NCBI RefSeq assembly: GCF_002559405.1
Contig: NZ_NTZO01000016.1
Location: forward strand, 1 to 46,007
Length of the DNA: 46,007 bases
Reading direction: 5' to 3'
DNA from: Bacillus sp. AFS001701
GTDB lineage: Bacteria > Bacillota > Bacilli > Bacillales > Bacillaceae_G
Made by a program: the position numbers and the translations under genes. Of this stretch, positions 1 to 8,961 are shown piece after piece (positions within the stretch are counted from its first letter, which is position 1; every line of letters starts with the position of its first letter). Under the pieces are notes generated by a model. It made no database searches, was not told where the DNA came from, and saw nothing but the letters and a program-made list of their open reading frames with translations.

Positions 1-127
1 CGTTTTTGTCACATTTGTTATAATGAATACGATTACAAAACTGAATAGTAAAAATTAATGAAAAATACATTATATTGATAATAAGTATATAATGTAGAGC
101 TCTGTAGTTAGAGGAGGGACAAGTTTC
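1..127 (+). promoter_or_regulatory. Promoter and leader region of the nuo operon
   Basis: The 127 bases before nuoA are very AT-rich. Two TATAAT hexamers are visible: one at 19-24, preceded by TGT and so an extended -10, and one at 88-93. Neither has a convincing -35 at 17 bases. The ribosome binding site GAGGAGGG lies at about 112-119, before the GTG start at 128. The promoter calls are inference; the hexamers are seen directly. Confidence 0.4.
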
Positions 128-496
128 GTGAATGCTTATTTAAATAATTATGTGATCGTAGTTGTGTTTCTAGTTATAGGAATTGCGCTTCCAGTTGTGG
201 CACTCTCGGTAATAGGTAAAATTTTAAGACCGAATGTACCAACTGAAGCAAAAGCAACGACCTATGAAAGTGGTATTGAACCATTTCAAGATGCGAAGGT
301 TCGTTTCCATGCTGGATATTACATTTTTGCACTATTATTCGTTATCTTTGATGTTGAAACTGTTTTCTTATATCCGTGGGCGGTTGCATATGATCAATTA
401 GGGCTTTTTGCATTTGTAGAGATGATTATTTTTATTCTTATGCTACTACTTGGACTTATTTATGCTTGGAAGAAGAAGGTGTTGAAATGGTTATGA
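128..496 (+). CDS. nuoA: NADH-quinone oxidoreductase subunit A (complex I)
   Basis: This is the small membrane subunit NuoA, which helps join the membrane arm of complex I to the quinone-binding peripheral arm. The 122-residue product has three hydrophobic segments (about residues 8-28, 63-83 and 90-112). The conserved loop with YESGIEP (about 46-52) and the FDVE motif in the second helix are both present. The GTG start is supported by GAGGAGGG about eight bases upstream. It is the first gene of an 11-gene operon, and its end overlaps the start of nuoB by ten bases, which suggests translational coupling. Length and motifs are normal for Bacillus NuoA. Confidence 0.96.
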   Translation: MNAYLNNYVIVVVFLVIGIALPVVALSVIGKILRPNVPTEAKATTYESGIEPFQDAKVRFHAGYYIFALLFVIFDVETVFLYPWAVAYDQLGLFAFVEMIIFILMLLLGLIYAWKKKVLKWL

Positions 497-1005
497 AGTT
501 AGATGGAATTTCTGTTGCTGAAATGGAAGAACTCCAAAAGAATATTTTTTTCACGACTTTGGAAGAAGTGAAGGCATGGGCAAGAAGTAACTCGTTATGG
601 CCATTAACATTCGGGTTAGCTTGTTGTGCAATCGAAATGATGGGTGTAGGATCATCTCATTATGACTTAGACCGATTTGGATCATTTTTCCGTACTTCTC
701 CTCGTCAATCTGACTGTATGATTGTTTCTGGAACTGTTACGAAAAAGATGGCGCCAATCGTTAAACGCCTATACGATCAAATGCCTGAACCAAAATGGGT
801 AATTGCAATGGGCTCATGTGCGACTGCTGGTGGACCATATGTTAACTCGTATGCAGTTGTTAAAGGAGTGGACCAAATTGTTCCTGTGGATGTGTATATC
901 CCTGGATGCCCTCCGAATCCAGCAGCATTAATTTATGGTATTAACAAATTGAAAGAAAAGATTCGTTACGAAGCTAAAACTGGAAAGCAGGTGACGAATA
1001 AGTGA
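487..1005 (+). CDS. nuoB: NADH-quinone oxidoreductase subunit B (cluster N2 subunit)
   Basis: NuoB carries the [4Fe-4S] cluster N2 that passes electrons to quinone. The ligand motifs are visible: the tandem cysteines in [11 protein letters not shown], the cysteine in MGSCATAGG and the one in PGCPPNP. I chose ATG 487 (172 residues) because it follows a purine-rich AGAAGGTG at a usable distance and gives the usual Bacillus length. A second in-frame ATG at 493 overlaps the nuoA stop as ATGA and is the alternative. An in-frame TTG at 466 would add seven residues and has no good ribosome binding site. The end overlaps the nuoC start (GTGA). Confidence 0.95.
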   Translation: MVMKLDGISVAEMEELQKNIFFTTLEEVKAWARSNSLWPLTFGLACCAIEMMGVGSSHYDLDRFGSFFRTSPRQSDCMIVSGTVTKKMAPIVKRLYDQMPEPKWVIAMGSCATAGGPYVNSYAVVKGVDQIVPVDVYIPGCPPNPAALIYGINKLKEKIRYEAKTGKQVTNK

Positions 1006-2192
1006 GTGAAGATAAGTCGAAAGAACAGTTAAAGAAAGAAGCAGCTGAGAGGGCTAAAGAAGCGGCTCGACGTAAAATGGAACAGTTGAAGGCAGAAAAG
1101 GAAGCTGCAAAAAATACTGAAGTTCAAATAGAAGATGTTCCTGTAGTTGAGGAACCTACTGTTGAAAATGAAGTTAAACAAGAGGAACCAGCTTCAGAAG
1201 ATGAAAAAGCGAAAGCACTTGCACTAGCGAAAGCAAAAGCAGTAGCAGCGGCGAAGGCAAAGGCGGCAGCAATCGCGAAACAAAAAGCAGCAGAATCAAG
1301 TGAACAGGCTCAAGCAGAAGTGTCAGAGGCGACTTCTGATGATGATAAGGCAAAGGCTTTAGCAGCGGCGAAGGCAAAAGCAGTAGCGGCAGCAAAAGCA
1401 AAGGCAGCGGCATTAGCGAAGCAAAAAGCAGCAGAAGTTGGAGAAGCTCCAGATGGTGCAGATGATGAAAAAGCGAAAGCAATTGCAGCAGCGAAGGCAA
1501 AAGCAGTAGCAGCAGCAAAAGCAAAGGCAGCGGCACTGGCAAAACAAAAAGCAGCGGGTGGAGAAGACACAGCAACTGCTGGTTCAGACGATGAAGCGGC
1601 AAAAGCAAAAGCGAAAGCAATTGCAGTTGCGAAGGCAAAAGCAGCAGCAGCGGCGAAAGCGAAAGGTAAAACAGATGCTGGTAAAGAGGCTCCAGTTGAA
1701 GAAGTGAAACCTTCTCATAATCAACCATTGTTAGATGAAGTAAAGGCTTTAATTGAAAAAGAGTTTGGAGCGGATGTTATTGAGGAAGCAACTATTAATA
1801 CGCTTTCTAAACATGATCCAACTTTTACAATTAAAAGGGATGCTTATTTTAAAGTAGCACAGTTCTTAAAGAATAATGAACAGCTACAATTTACTTATTT
1901 ATCTGGATTACATGGAACTGATTTTGTTGAGTACATGGAAGTCTACTCTTACATATATTCATATAAACGTAAACATGGAATCGCTTTAAAAGTAAGAGCA
2001 GACCGTGAGCAACCTATTGTTGATAGTATTACTCCAATATGGGAAGGTGCAAACTGGCCAGAGCGTGAGACTTACGACTTACTTGGTATTCAGTTTGAGG
2101 GTCATCCAAAATTGGAGCGTATCTTACTGCCAGATAATTGGGTTGGCTATCCACTAAGAAAAGATTACGTTCAATTTGATGAGGGGGTGTAG
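1002..2192 (+). CDS. nuoC: NADH-quinone oxidoreductase subunit C with long Ala/Lys repeat extension
   Basis: Residues about 240-396 form the 30-kDa NuoC domain, with the family signature around [20 protein letters not shown] and the C-terminal PLRKDY. Before it lies an extension of about 235 residues. Residues 1-65 are charged and probably helical. They are followed by about four copies of a 30-35 residue unit rich in KAKA/AAAKAK (near 66-98, 114-145, 154-185 and 197-222) separated by acidic linkers such as SDDDK. The GTG start overlaps the nuoB stop. The repeat is also strong at DNA level (1200-1680) and leaves spurious open frames on the opposite strand. Comparable Ala/Lys extensions occur, to my knowledge, in NuoC of the B. 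cereus group. The role of the extension is unknown. Confidence 0.93.
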   Translation: MSEDKSKEQLKKEAAERAKEAARRKMEQLKAEKEAAKNTEVQIEDVPVVEEPTVENEVKQEEPASEDEKAKALALAKAKAVAAAKAKAAAIAKQKAAESSEQAQAEVSEATSDDDKAKALAAAKAKAVAAAKAKAAALAKQKAAEVGEAPDGADDEKAKAIAAAKAKAVAAAKAKAAALAKQKAAGGEDTATAGSDDEAAKAKAKAIAVAKAKAAAAAKAKGKTDAGKEAPVEEVKPSHNQPLLDEVKALIEKEFGADVIEEATINTLSKHDPTFTIKRDAYFKVAQFLKNNEQLQFTYLSGLHGTDFVEYMEVYSYIYSYKRKHGIALKVRADREQPIVDSITPIWEGANWPERETYDLLGIQFEGHPKLERILLPDNWVGYPLRKDYVQFDEGV

Positions 2193-2200
2193 GATAAGCC

Positions 2201-3301
2201 ATGATTCGTACGGAAGAAATGCTATTAAATGTCGGACCTCAGCATCCAAGTACACACGGTGTATTTCGTCTTGTGTTAAAGATTGATGGAGAGATCATTA
2301 AAGAGGCGACACCTGTCATCGGTTATCTACACCGTGGTACAGAGAAAATCGCTGAAAATCTTCAATATACACAGATTATTCCATATACAGACCGTATGGA
2401 TTATCTATCAGCAATGACAAATAACTATGTTATCTGCCATGCTGTTGAAACAATGATGGATATTATTGTTCCAGATCGCGCAGAGTATTTACGCGTTATT
2501 TCAATGGAATTAGGGCGCGTTGCTAGTCACTTAGTATGGTGGGGTACAAACCTTCTAGATATTGGGGCAGTGAGTCCATTCCTTTATGCTTTTCGTGAGC
2601 GTGAAATGATTATCAATTTATTAAACGAACTTTGTGGAGCGAGATTGACTTTTAACTATATGCGTGTTGGTGGGGTTAAGTGGGATGCTCCTGAAGGTTG
2701 GATTGAAAAAGTAAAAGAATTTATTCCTTATATGAGAGAGCAATTAAAAGGATATCATGATTTAGTTTCTGGTAATGAAATCTTTATTAATCGTGTAAAA
2801 GGTATTGGTGCATATTCACAAGAAGATGCAATTAATTTTTCATTAAGTGGAGCAAATCTTCGTTGTACAGGTGTTAAATATGATCTACGAAAAGAGGCTC
2901 CATATTCTATTTACGATCGCTTTGATTTCGATGTCCCAGTGGGAACAGTTGGCGATGCATGGGATCGATATATGTGCAGAATGCTAGAAATTGAAGAGTC
3001 ATTAAAGATTTTAGAACAAGCTGTTGAACAATTCCCTATTGAAGGTGATATTTTAGCAAAAGTTCCTAAAATCATCAAGGCTCCTAAAGGTGAAGGTTAC
3101 GTTAGAATCGAGTCACCGCGTGGAGAAATCGGTTGCTATATTGCAAGTGATGGAAAAAAAGAGCCGTATCGTTTGAAGTTTAGACGACCATCTTTTTATA
3201 ATCTGCAAATTCTTCCAAAGCTATTAAAAGGTGAAAACATCGCAAACTTAATTACTATTTTAGGTGGTATCGATATTGTACTTGGGGAGGTAGACGGATA
3301 A
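2201..3301 (+). CDS. nuoD: NADH-quinone oxidoreductase subunit D
   Basis: NuoD is the 49-kDa subunit, related to the large subunit of [NiFe] hydrogenases. With NuoB it forms the quinone-reduction site. The N-terminal GPQHPSTHG motif (about residues 12-20) and the LHRGTEK and SHLVWWGTN blocks are all present. The usual C-terminal ending with ILGGIDIVLGEVD is intact. Length is 366 residues, typical of Bacillus and separate from NuoC (not fused as in E. coli). ATG 2201 follows the GAGGGGGTG sequence at the end of nuoC. The stop overlaps the nuoH start by one base (TAATG). Confidence 0.97.
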   Translation: MIRTEEMLLNVGPQHPSTHGVFRLVLKIDGEIIKEATPVIGYLHRGTEKIAENLQYTQIIPYTDRMDYLSAMTNNYVICHAVETMMDIIVPDRAEYLRVISMELGRVASHLVWWGTNLLDIGAVSPFLYAFREREMIINLLNELCGARLTFNYMRVGGVKWDAPEGWIEKVKEFIPYMREQLKGYHDLVSGNEIFINRVKGIGAYSQEDAINFSLSGANLRCTGVKYDLRKEAPYSIYDRFDFDVPVGTVGDAWDRYMCRMLEIEESLKILEQAVEQFPIEGDILAKVPKIIKAPKGEGYVRIESPRGEIGCYIASDGKKEPYRLKFRRPSFYNLQILPKLLKGENIANLITILGGIDIVLGEVDG

Positions 3302-4302
3302 TGATAGAAAATCTTCTACAAAGTACACCGTCTTGGATAAATTTTCTCATCTATTTAGGCTTAGGCGTTATTTTTCTATTTGTAGTTTTAGGTTTCGTAA
3401 CATTTGGAATCCTATCAGAACGTAAAGTAATGGGTTTCATGCAAGGGCGTATTGGACCTAACCAAGTTGGTGGACGTTATGGTTTACTTCAAACTGTTGC
3501 TGACGTATTAAAACTACTTTTAAAAGAAGATACAATTCCGAAAGCTGCAGATAAACCATTATTTATACTTGCACCGATCATCGCATTTGCACCAGCGTTT
3601 ATGGTATTAGCAACTCTACCTTTCACAGAGAACTTACAGTTTGCTGATATAGGTGTAGGATTACTTTACTACATTGCTGTTTCAGGATTAACAACAGTTG
3701 GTGTTGTTACAGCGGGTTGGGCTTCAAATAACAAATACTCACTTATTGGTGGTATGCGTGCAGCAGCACAGATGATTTCATATGAAATTCCGTTAGTAAT
3801 GAGCGTATTAGGTGTTATTTTATTAACTGGAAGCTTAAATTTAAATGATATTGTTAATGCTCAAGAGAATGTATGGTTCATAGTAACTCAGCCGATTGCT
3901 TTTATCGTTTTCTTAATTGCAGCTGTAGCTGAATTAAACCGTACACCTTTTGACTTACCAGAGGCTGAGTCAGAACTTGTAGCAGGTTATCATACAGAGT
4001 TTTCAGGATTCCGTTGGGCATTTTTTATGCTTTCAGAGTATGTTTACTTTTTTGCAATGTGTTCGTTAATTACGATTCTATTTTTAGGCGGATGGAAACC
4101 AATTGCGGGTCTAGACTTCATTCCTGGGGCTGTTTGGTTCTCTTTAAAATTTAGTGTAATTTTATATTTATTAATTTGGTTCCGTGTAACTTTCCCACGT
4201 TTACGTGCTGACCAATTAATGGAGTTCGGTTGGAAGGTATTATTACCAGTTTCATTAGCTAATATTTTAATAACTGCATTAGTAAAAAGCTTGTTCTTCT
4301 AA
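3301..4302 (+). CDS. nuoH: NADH-quinone oxidoreductase subunit H
   Basis: NuoH is the membrane subunit that forms the quinone chamber and links redox chemistry to the proton-pumping arm. The 333-residue product has about eight hydrophobic segments. Family blocks are clear: ERKVMGFMQGRIGPNQVG (about residues 40-57), ADVLKLLLKED, and the acidic loop ELNRTPFDLPEAESELVAGY (about 211-230). ATG 3301 overlaps the nuoD stop, and the AGGTAG sequence at the end of nuoD is its ribosome binding site. Confidence 0.97.
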   Translation: MIENLLQSTPSWINFLIYLGLGVIFLFVVLGFVTFGILSERKVMGFMQGRIGPNQVGGRYGLLQTVADVLKLLLKEDTIPKAADKPLFILAPIIAFAPAFMVLATLPFTENLQFADIGVGLLYYIAVSGLTTVGVVTAGWASNNKYSLIGGMRAAAQMISYEIPLVMSVLGVILLTGSLNLNDIVNAQENVWFIVTQPIAFIVFLIAAVAELNRTPFDLPEAESELVAGYHTEFSGFRWAFFMLSEYVYFFAMCSLITILFLGGWKPIAGLDFIPGAVWFSLKFSVILYLLIWFRVTFPRLRADQLMEFGWKVLLPVSLANILITALVKSLFF

Positions 4303-4333
4303 ACAAATAGACCAATCTAAAGGGGTGTGAGTC

Positions 4334-4753
4334 ATGATTGGGTTAGTAAAAGGTTTAAAATATACTCTTCAAAATTTAACGCGCGAGAAAGTGACGTATG
4401 ATTATCCAAATCAGCCGATTCCGTTACCAGATCGTTTTCGTGGAATTCAAAAGTTTTATCCAGAAAAATGTATTGTTTGTAATCAATGTTCAGCAATCTG
4501 TCCAACAGACTGTATTACATTAACTGGAAAAAAACATCCTGATCCTACGAAAAAAGGAAAAATTATCGACACATACGATATAAATTTCGAAATTTGTATT
4601 CTATGTGATTTATGTACAGAAGTTTGTCCAACAGAAGCGATTATTATGACAAATAACTTTGAACTTGCTGAATATTCACGAGATGAATTGTTTAAAGACC
4701 TTCAATGGCTTGATGAAAACGATCAAAACATTCGAAAGGAGAATAAAGCATGA
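4334..4753 (+). CDS. nuoI: NADH-quinone oxidoreductase subunit I (two 4Fe-4S clusters)
   Basis: NuoI is the ferredoxin-like subunit holding clusters N6a and N6b. Two complete CxxCxxCxxxCP motifs are visible, one beginning CIVCNQCSAICP and one CILCDLCTEVCP. Length is 139 residues. The ATG follows AAAGGGGTGTGAG. Because NuoE, NuoF and NuoG are not encoded in this operon, NuoI would be one of the few places where an alternative electron donor such as reduced ferredoxin could enter. That point is inference. The end overlaps nuoJ by four bases (ATGA). Confidence 0.96.
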   Translation: MIGLVKGLKYTLQNLTREKVTYDYPNQPIPLPDRFRGIQKFYPEKCIVCNQCSAICPTDCITLTGKKHPDPTKKGKIIDTYDINFEICILCDLCTEVCPTEAIIMTNNFELAEYSRDELFKDLQWLDENDQNIRKENKA

Positions 4754-5268
4754 GTGGTTTTGTAGTTGCTTTCTTTCTTCTTTCTTTATCAGCCATTTTA
4801 GGTGGCGTAATGATGTTAAACTCAACGAAAGTTATGCATATGATGCTTTCACTTGTTTTAACATTCATAAGTATTGCAGGGATTTATGTCCTTCTATCAG
4901 CTGAATTCGTAGCTGTTGTTCAGATTCTTATTTATTCAGGTGCAGTAACAATCTTAATGATTTTTGGAATCATGTTAACGAAACATGATATTGATAGTGA
5001 AAAACCAAAAAGAAATTGGAGAAATATTGCTGCATTAATCGGTATTGTTGCATTTGGAGTCGTTATGTTTTTAGGTGTAAACGGACTTTCAATCGACGCA
5101 TCAGATGTTGATTTAGCAACAAATAATACGAAAAATATTGGATTACAATTATTTACAAATCATATCGTGCCATTTGAAGTAATGTCTGTATTATTACTAA
5201 TTGCTTTAGTAGGTGCGATTATTTTAGCAAAATCAGATGATTCAAAAGAGGAGGGTACGAAGGAATGA
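4750..5268 (+). CDS. nuoJ: NADH-quinone oxidoreductase subunit J
   Basis: NuoJ is a small membrane subunit of the proton-translocating arm. The 172-residue product has five hydrophobic segments. The conserved third-helix stretch [20 protein letters not shown] (about 56-75) contains the pi-bulge region of the family. The start overlaps nuoI (ATGA) with GAAAGGAG upstream, and the end overlaps nuoK (ATGA). The last 15 residues are charged and soluble. Confidence 0.95.
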   Translation: MSGFVVAFFLLSLSAILGGVMMLNSTKVMHMMLSLVLTFISIAGIYVLLSAEFVAVVQILIYSGAVTILMIFGIMLTKHDIDSEKPKRNWRNIAALIGIVAFGVVMFLGVNGLSIDASDVDLATNNTKNIGLQLFTNHIVPFEVMSVLLLIALVGAIILAKSDDSKEEGTKE

Positions 5269-5579
5269 GTTCAGTTCCAATTAATGCTTATCTTCTTTTA
5301 GCGCTAATTTTATTTTGTATCGGATTATATGGTGCATTAACAAAACGAAACACAGTAATTATGTTAATTTGTATTGAGTTAATGTTAAATGCCGCAAATA
5401 TTAATTTAGTGGCATTTAGTAAGCTTGGTGTAGCACCGTCTTTAACAGGACAAATTTTTTCATTATTTACGATTTCAGTTGCAGCTGCTGAGGCTGCAGT
5501 GGGCGTGGCAATTTTAATTGCATGGTATCGTCATCGTCAGACAGTCAATATCGATGAAGCTGATTCATTGAAAAGATAA
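5265..5579 (+). CDS. nuoK: NADH-quinone oxidoreductase subunit K
   Basis: NuoK is a three-helix membrane subunit related to MrpC. The 104-residue product keeps the two buried glutamates of the family: one in [19 protein letters not shown] and one in the third helix ([17 protein letters not shown]). ATG 5265 overlaps the nuoJ stop, with GAGGAGGG upstream. Fourteen bases separate it from the predicted TTG of nuoL, with AGGAGGTGG in between. Confidence 0.96.
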   Translation: MSSVPINAYLLLALILFCIGLYGALTKRNTVIMLICIELMLNAANINLVAFSKLGVAPSLTGQIFSLFTISVAAAEAAVGVAILIAWYRHRQTVNIDEADSLKR

Positions 5580-5596
5580 ATAGGAGGTGGAATTTG

Positions 5597-7453
5597 ATGA
5601 TGCAGTATGCTTGGCTTGTTCCGGTACTTCCGCTAATTTCCTTTCTAATCCTAATATTAGCTGGTACAAAAGGAAAGAAAGGTAGTGGGATTTTAGGAGC
5701 AACTTTAACAGGAATCTCATTCATCATCTCCTTGTTCGTCTTATTTGACCGTCTACAAGGGGATACAGTGCAGAAACTATACACTTGGTTAACAATTGGA
5801 AATATCGATATTCATGTTGGATATGTAGTAAATGCACTAAATTCGTTAATGCTAGTAATCGTTACGTTTGTTAGTACATTAGTACATATTTATTCAACAG
5901 CATATATGGAAGAGGATGACCGAATTACGGTGTTCTTCGCATATTTGGGCTTATTTACATTTGCGATGTTAGCACTTGTTATTTCACCTAGCATTCTACA
6001 ACTTTATGTATTCTGGGAGTTAGTAGGCTTAGGTTCGTTTTTACTTGTTGGTTTCTACTTTTATAAAGAGGAAGCAAAAGCAGCGGCTAAAAAAGCGTTC
6101 ATTATGACTAGAATAGGGGACGTTGGTTTATTTATCGGGATGGTACTTTTATTTTGGAAAACAAAGAGCTTTGATTTCGATCAAATTTTCAGTGTAATCC
6201 AAGGTGGACAAGTGAGTACGGGTATGTTAACACTTATTGCGATCTTGATTTTCGTAGGAGCAATGGGTAAATCAGGTCAGTTTCCACTTCATACATGGCT
6301 TCCTGATGCGATGGAAGGTCCAACACCTGTTTCTGCATTAATTCACGCAGCAACAATGGTAGCAGCCGGTGTTTACTTAGTAGCAACGACTTATCCAATC
6401 TTTATTGCTAGTGGAACTGCTTTAACGGTAGTTGCGATTGTGGGAGGATTTACAGCGATTTTTGCAGCGAGTATTGGTCTTGTGCAAAGAGATATTAAGC
6501 GAGTATTAGCATACTCTACAGTCAGTCAATTGGGCTATATGATGCTTGCATTAGGTGTAGGTGGTTATACAGCAAGTATTTTCCACTTAACAACTCATGC
6601 GTTTTTTAAAGCATTGTTATTCTTAGCTGCAGGTAGTGTTATTCATGCCGTACACACTCAAGATATCTTTAAAATGGGTGGATTACGTCAGAAAATGAAA
6701 TGGACATCTACACTATTCTTAATTGGTACATTAGCTATTACAGGTGTACCATTACTATCTGGTTTCTTTAGTAAGGATGAGATTTTAGCTGCAACTTGGG
6801 AAAATGGCAATTACGTTTTATTCGTAGTAGCTTTAATTGCGGCATTCTTTACTTCTTTCTATATGTTCCGATTATTTTTCTTAGTTTTCACTGGAGAAGA
6901 GAAGACAAAAGGTGCGCACGAGTCACCAATGTCAATGGTCCTTCCAATGTCACTACTAGGGATTCTTGCAATATTTGCAGGTTATATTAATACACCATTC
7001 TTTGGTCGTCACTTAAATGAGTTTTTATTAGATGGAGCTCCATTTACAATTGCTGAGCATAGTCATGAGCCGGTTTGGATTATGATCGTAGCAACGCTTG
7101 TTTCTTTAGCTGGTATTACGCTTGCTTACAATATGTACGGAAGAAAAGTGAAGCAAACGAAACAAGAAGAAAATGGATTATTCTATGAAATTCTTCTTAA
7201 TAAATATTATATTGACGAATTATATAACGGTTCAATCGTAAAAGGTATGTTTGCAATCGGACATGTAATGTTTGCTATTGAGCGTTTTGTAATTGAAGGG
7301 CTTGCAGTTCTAGTAAAAGGAATTGTAAGTAGTGTCGGTGGAATTGGTTCAAGGTTGCAAAGTGGTCAAGTTCAAACTTATGGATTTATCACATTACTTG
7401 GTCTTGCACTAATCTTATTAGCAATCGTTGTGACAGGGGGGTACAACTTATGA
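5597..7453 (+). CDS. nuoL: NADH-quinone oxidoreductase subunit L (antiporter-like)
   Basis: NuoL is the distal proton-pumping, Mrp-antiporter-like subunit. The 618-residue product has about sixteen hydrophobic segments. Family blocks include FWELVGLGSFLLVGF (the key glutamate), MGKSGQFPLHTWLPDAMEGP and HAATMVAAGVYL. A long C-terminal part supplies the lateral helix. The ribosome binding site AGGAGGTGG (5582-5590) serves three nearby starts: TTG 5594, ATG 5597 and ATG 5600. I chose ATG 5597 on spacing, but TTG 5594 is possible. The end overlaps nuoM (ATGA). Confidence 0.95.
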   Translation: MMQYAWLVPVLPLISFLILILAGTKGKKGSGILGATLTGISFIISLFVLFDRLQGDTVQKLYTWLTIGNIDIHVGYVVNALNSLMLVIVTFVSTLVHIYSTAYMEEDDRITVFFAYLGLFTFAMLALVISPSILQLYVFWELVGLGSFLLVGFYFYKEEAKAAAKKAFIMTRIGDVGLFIGMVLLFWKTKSFDFDQIFSVIQGGQVSTGMLTLIAILIFVGAMGKSGQFPLHTWLPDAMEGPTPVSALIHAATMVAAGVYLVATTYPIFIASGTALTVVAIVGGFTAIFAASIGLVQRDIKRVLAYSTVSQLGYMMLALGVGGYTASIFHLTTHAFFKALLFLAAGSVIHAVHTQDIFKMGGLRQKMKWTSTLFLIGTLAITGVPLLSGFFSKDEILAATWENGNYVLFVVALIAAFFTSFYMFRLFFLVFTGEEKTKGAHESPMSMVLPMSLLGILAIFAGYINTPFFGRHLNEFLLDGAPFTIAEHSHEPVWIMIVATLVSLAGITLAYNMYGRKVKQTKQEENGLFYEILLNKYYIDELYNGSIVKGMFAIGHVMFAIERFVIEGLAVLVKGIVSSVGGIGSRLQSGQVQTYGFITLLGLALILLAIVVTGGYNL

Positions 7454-8958
7454 TGTCTCATTTCTTATTATGGGTTGTTTTCTCACCTTTATTGGGATTA
7501 TTACTAGTTTCTTTTGCTCCAAAGAATTCTTATAAGCTTTGGGCATTGTTGACTTCGGTTTTATCATTTGCAGTTACTATACTAGCTTATATAGCAGGTC
7601 AAAACCATTCTAGTTTAAAAAATTGGAATATTTCATATGATTGGTTTTCATTTGGAAAGTTTTTCGCAGGATCAACTAGATTGTTTCAAGTTAAGTTTGA
7701 GCTTGGCGTAGACGGTCTATCATTAGTGATGATTTTACTTACTGGTATTATCTCCTTAATCGCTGTTATAGCAGGTTACTCTATTAATAAAGGTTCAAAA
7801 GGCTTCTATCAACTACTATTTATTTTACAAGTAGGTATGTTTGGTGTATTTGCTGCTCAGAACTTAGTGTTATTCTTCTTATTCTTTGAATTAACGCTAG
7901 TTCCAATGTTCTTCTTAATTGGCAAATGGGGCCGATTTGATAGTGAACGTGCTGGGTACCAATTCTTAATTTATAACGGATTAGGATCTGCATTCTTATT
8001 ATTTGTAATTGCTGTCCTATTTGCTCGCACAGGTACAACAAATTATGAAGTTTTAGCAAACATCATTCCAGCCGGACAACAAACAGTTAGTCCAATATCA
8101 GAGCATTTAAAAATGGTTCTATTAATTTGTTTATTAATTGCATTTGCAATCAAACTACCATTATTCCCGTTCCATCGATGGATGGTGAATGTTCATACTC
8201 AAGCAAATCCTGCTGTAGTAATCATTCACGCTGGTATCCTATTAAAAATTGGAACTTACGGTTTAATTCGTTTTGCTTTAGGGGTTTTCCCAGAGCAATT
8301 TGAAAAAATGTCGGTTGCTCTTGCGATTATTGGTGTAATTAATTTACTTTACGGAGCTTATATTGCTTTAATTCAAAAGGAATTACGTTCTGTATTGGCA
8401 TATTCAAGTTTCTCACACATGGGGATTGTTATTATTGGATTAGCAGCAATGAATAGCGCTGGAATTCAAGGAGCAATTTTACAATCAGTATCTCACGGTT
8501 TAATTGCAGCACTTCTATTTTTAATAGTTGGCATGTTAGAAAACCGAGGTGATACTACTAGTTTTGACCGTATTTCTGGTCTTTCAAAAACAGCTCCAAG
8601 ACTTGCCGGCTTATTACTTTTTGGCGGTATGGCATCGTTAGGTTTACCCGGTCTATCAGGGTTCGTAGGAGAATGGCTATCATTTGTCGGCCTTTTCCAA
8701 TCTCATAAAGCAATTGCAACTGTAGGTACGTTAGGAATCATCTTAACTGCAGCTTATATTTTAAGAGCAATTTTACAATTAAGTTTCGGTAAAACTAGTG
8801 AATTTATTTCATCATTCACAGATTTGTCAAAACGCGAAGCAATCGCTTCAGTTATTTTAGTATTTGCGATTGTCCTGCTCGGTGTATACCCAGCTTTCGT
8901 AAATGATATGATTGTGTCATCAGTGGATTTTATCATTCAAGGGATTAGAGGTGTATAG
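7450..8958 (+). CDS. nuoM: NADH-quinone oxidoreductase subunit M (antiporter-like)
   Basis: NuoM is the second antiporter-like pump subunit. The 502-residue product has about fourteen hydrophobic segments. It has the FFLFFELTLVPMFFLIGKWG block with its conserved glutamate, then KLPLFPFHRWMVNVHTQA and LAYSSFSHMG. ATG 7450 overlaps the nuoL stop with CAGGGGGG upstream. It is followed after three bases by the nuoN start. Confidence 0.96.
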   Translation: MMSHFLLWVVFSPLLGLLLVSFAPKNSYKLWALLTSVLSFAVTILAYIAGQNHSSLKNWNISYDWFSFGKFFAGSTRLFQVKFELGVDGLSLVMILLTGIISLIAVIAGYSINKGSKGFYQLLFILQVGMFGVFAAQNLVLFFLFFELTLVPMFFLIGKWGRFDSERAGYQFLIYNGLGSAFLLFVIAVLFARTGTTNYEVLANIIPAGQQTVSPISEHLKMVLLICLLIAFAIKLPLFPFHRWMVNVHTQANPAVVIIHAGILLKIGTYGLIRFALGVFPEQFEKMSVALAIIGVINLLYGAYIALIQKELRSVLAYSSFSHMGIVIIGLAAMNSAGIQGAILQSVSHGLIAALLFLIVGMLENRGDTTSFDRISGLSKTAPRLAGLLLFGGMASLGLPGLSGFVGEWLSFVGLFQSHKAIATVGTLGIILTAAYILRAILQLSFGKTSEFISSFTDLSKREAIASVILVFAIVLLGVYPAFVNDMIVSSVDFIIQGIRGV

Positions 8959-8961
8959 AAG

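Noticed and set aside
1174-1728. Long open frames on the minus strand opposite nuoC
   Set aside because: They come from the Ala/Lys codon repeats and encode Leu- or Phe/Ala-only low-complexity sequence.
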